From contig JAEZDC010000125.1 of assembly GCA_023429825.1 (NCBI GenBank), positions 1 through 33,184 of the forward strand: a stretch of 33,184 nt of DNA. The letters are read 5' to 3'. A program made the translations under genes and the position numbers. Shown piece after piece: positions 31,538 to 33,184 of this stretch. Position 1 is the stretch's first letter. Every line of letters starts with the position of its first letter. The notes under the pieces were generated by a model, which worked only from the letters and a program-made list of their open reading frames with translations, had not been told where the DNA came from and did no database searches. Origin of the DNA: Bacteroidota bacterium. GTDB lineage: Bacteria; Bacteroidota; Bacteroidia; Chitinophagales; Chitinophagaceae.

Positions 31538-32944
31538 ATGAAAACCAGCAAGTACTTGCATATCGCCTGGTACGTAGTAAGTGATTACTTATGTTCAGCT
31601 ATTGCGTGGCTTGCATTCTCCTATTATCGCGGTTTCCTGTTGAAAGAAGACATTGCTTTAACACAACCATTCTTCATATATACCACTTTGTTTATTCCGG
31701 CGGCATGGATCATGTTGTACTTGCTTACCGGGAGTTATTCTGATACTATATATAAAAAATCCAGGTTGAATGAACTCACCTACACTTTTATTATATCAAT
31801 AGTAGGCACACTTTTCATCTTTTTCTTCCTTTTACTCAATGATAAAAAAAGCAGCTATAATTATTATTATAGCGTGTGCTTCATGCTGTTTGCATTGCAA
31901 TCCTTCTTCACATTCCTGGGCAGAAGCATTCTATTGAATATTGCGAAAAAGCATTTGCGAAGAGGAGACGTTTACTTTAAAACATTATTTGTTGGCAACA
32001 ATGCTAATGCAGTGAAGATCTATAAAGAGATCAATAAGAATTTTACTTACCTCGGTTACCAGCCGATAGGCTTCGTTACAACGGAGACTATTACAAGAAA
32101 CGGTTTAAGTAAGTACCTCCCAAGATTAGGAAGTACAGAACAGATCGAAAACATCATTGATCAAAACAAAGTAAGTAATGTGATTATCTCCTTAGATAAG
32201 AAAGACGAGCATACGATTGAGACGATCGTAAACAGGTTGGTTGAAAAAGATGTAGACATCAAGCTCATCCCAAATACGCTCGACATCCTTTCAGGATCAG
32301 TTAAAACAACTAACGTATTTGGCGCCACACTTATTGATATACACACCAACTTACTTCCACTCTGGCAACAAAATCTAAAACGTTTGTTGGATGTAATGGT
32401 GGCCCTCGCTGGCTTAATTTTTCTTTCCCCTCTGCTGCTCTTTGTTGCTATCCGTACCGCTGTTTCTTCAAAAGGAAGCATATTTTATTCGCAGGAAAGA
32501 GTGGGTTATAAAGGCAAGCCATTTACCATTTATAAGTTCAGAAGCATGTCCAAGGATGCGGAGAAATCCGGACCTGCTTTATCAAGCGACAATGATCCCC
32601 GGATCACCCAGTGGGGTAAGGTGATGCGTAAATGGAGACTGGACGAGCTACCGCAATTGTGGAATATCCTTATAGGCAACATGAGCCTTGTAGGGCCAAG
32701 GCCAGAAAGAAAATTTTATATCGACCAGATATTGAAACAAACACCTTATTACCGCTATCTGCTCAGAGTGAAGCCTGGTTTAACTTCATGGGGAATGGTA
32801 CAATTTGGCTATGCATCAACTGTAGATGAAATGATAGAAAGAATGCAATACGACCTCGTGTACATTGAAAACGCTTCTATCCTGCTTGACTTTAAAATAA
32901 TGCTGCACACATTACGTATCATTCTCTCCGGAAAGGGAAAATAA
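31538..32944 (+). CDS. Polyprenyl glycosylphosphotransferase (initiating sugar transferase)
   Basis: This 468-residue membrane enzyme transfers a sugar-1-phosphate from a nucleotide sugar to a polyprenyl phosphate carrier, the first step of exopolysaccharide or O-antigen synthesis. The N-terminal 130 residues form four to five helices, followed by a CoA-binding-like Rossmann domain (FVGNNANAVKIYKEI). The C-terminal catalytic domain starts with KRLLDVMVALAGLIFLSPLLL. Motifs are QERVGYKGKPFTIYKFRSM, WRLDELPQLWNI and GNMSLVGPRPER, all characteristic of WbaP/WcaJ-type enzymes. It forms an operon with the oxidoreductase upstream. The sugar specificity is unknown. Confidence 0.93.
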   Translation: MKTSKYLHIAWYVVSDYLCSAIAWLAFSYYRGFLLKEDIALTQPFFIYTTLFIPAAWIMLYLLTGSYSDTIYKKSRLNELTYTFIISIVGTLFIFFFLLLNDKKSSYNYYYSVCFMLFALQSFFTFLGRSILLNIAKKHLRRGDVYFKTLFVGNNANAVKIYKEINKNFTYLGYQPIGFVTTETITRNGLSKYLPRLGSTEQIENIIDQNKVSNVIISLDKKDEHTIETIVNRLVEKDVDIKLIPNTLDILSGSVKTTNVFGATLIDIHTNLLPLWQQNLKRLLDVMVALAGLIFLSPLLLFVAIRTAVSSKGSIFYSQERVGYKGKPFTIYKFRSMSKDAEKSGPALSSDNDPRITQWGKVMRKWRLDELPQLWNILIGNMSLVGPRPERKFYIDQILKQTPYYRYLLRVKPGLTSWGMVQFGYASTVDEMIERMQYDLVYIENASILLDFKIMLHTLRIILSGKGK

Positions 32945-33043
32945 TTCCCGTAGGCATTTTTCTATTTCCTCATTTTATATTGGCGACCCGGCTGGCTCAA
33001 AAGTTGAAGATGGTTATTCATTATTAACCAAAAAAATAATGGT

Positions 33044-33184
33044 ATGAACGGTCCAAAACTTCCAGGCGAAAACGACGATCTGCTCGACGACGAAATAAAT
33101 GATGCTGAAGATGATGATCTGGATATTGAAGAAGCAGAAGTTGATGAAGCAGACATTGAAGAGATAGAACCTGATGACGCAGAC
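33044..33184 (+). CDS. Highly acidic protein, N-terminal part (runs off the window)
   Basis: An ATG at 33044 opens a frame that stays open to the window end, giving 47 residues (MNGPKLPGENDDLLDDEIND and so on). Twenty-four of the 47 are Asp or Glu, and no signal peptide is present. It starts 99 bp after the sugar transferase stop on the same strand, downstream of a TATATTGG element close to the -10 consensus. An acidic, probably disordered N-terminal tail of a larger cytoplasmic protein is the likely reading. The function is unknown. Confidence 0.6.
   Translation, partial: MNGPKLPGENDDLLDDEINDAEDDDLDIEEAEVDEADIEEIEPDDAD

Overview
The window looks like a chromosomal segment of a Bacteroidota bacterium, most likely of Chitinophagaceae type. 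The evidence is the many -10 elements of the Bacteroidota form TAnnTTTG, an IntDOT-like tyrosine recombinase, an imuA-imuB-dnaE2 cassette, and Bacteroidota-typical families (DUF2911, DUF4142, YkuD_2 L,D-transpeptidase, SPOR). The genus cannot be fixed from the sequence alone.

Layout. (1) 1-2617, minus strand: a tight four-gene envelope operon with a secreted protein, a class C beta-lactamase-like serine hydrolase and two related lipoproteins, the last cut by the window edge. (2) 2618-3480: about 850 bp of GC-rich, hairpin-rich non-coding DNA ending in a long imperfect hairpin. It abuts, and apparently truncates, a gene for a LigD-type 3'-phosphoesterase. (3) 3468-12169: a DNA-repair-flavoured block with the broken phosphoesterase, an unknown gene, a DUF72 protein, the imuA-imuB-dnaE2 mutagenesis cassette and a solitary integrase just downstream of tRNA-Lys. 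(4) 12401-14269: tRNA-Lys with its own promoter and terminator, a short-chain dehydrogenase and a SAM hydroxide adenosyltransferase. (5) 14281-17532, minus strand: norC-norB-hemN. Both norC and hemN are preceded by an ATGA-N6-TCAT dyad centred exactly 33 bp from the centre of a -10 box. (6) 17617-22036: RNase Z, a secreted esterase, dapA, a palindromic repeat doublet, accA and tRNA-Asp. (7) 22090-25374: a fused trehalose-6-phosphate synthase/phosphatase divergent from a tandem universal stress protein, with 11-bp-phased ATTAGA repeats between them. (8) 25608-30357, plus strand: envelope and ion-related genes (SPOR, DUF2254, voltage-gated channel, DUF2911, DUF4142, L,D-transpeptidase), several with clear terminators. 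(9) 30427-33184: a second dispersed repeat copy, a Gfo/Idh/MocA oxidoreductase, a polyprenyl glycosylphosphotransferase and the start of a very acidic protein.

The most interesting signals are: a NorB-like heme-copper subunit that appears to lack the helix-6 metal ligand and has H-x-M where H-x-H is expected; the matched dyad/-10 architecture of norCB and hemN; the hairpin-rich element that breaks the phosphoesterase gene; the 11-bp-phased repeats between two stress genes; and a seven-arginine voltage-sensor channel with a shortened, non-canonical selectivity filter.
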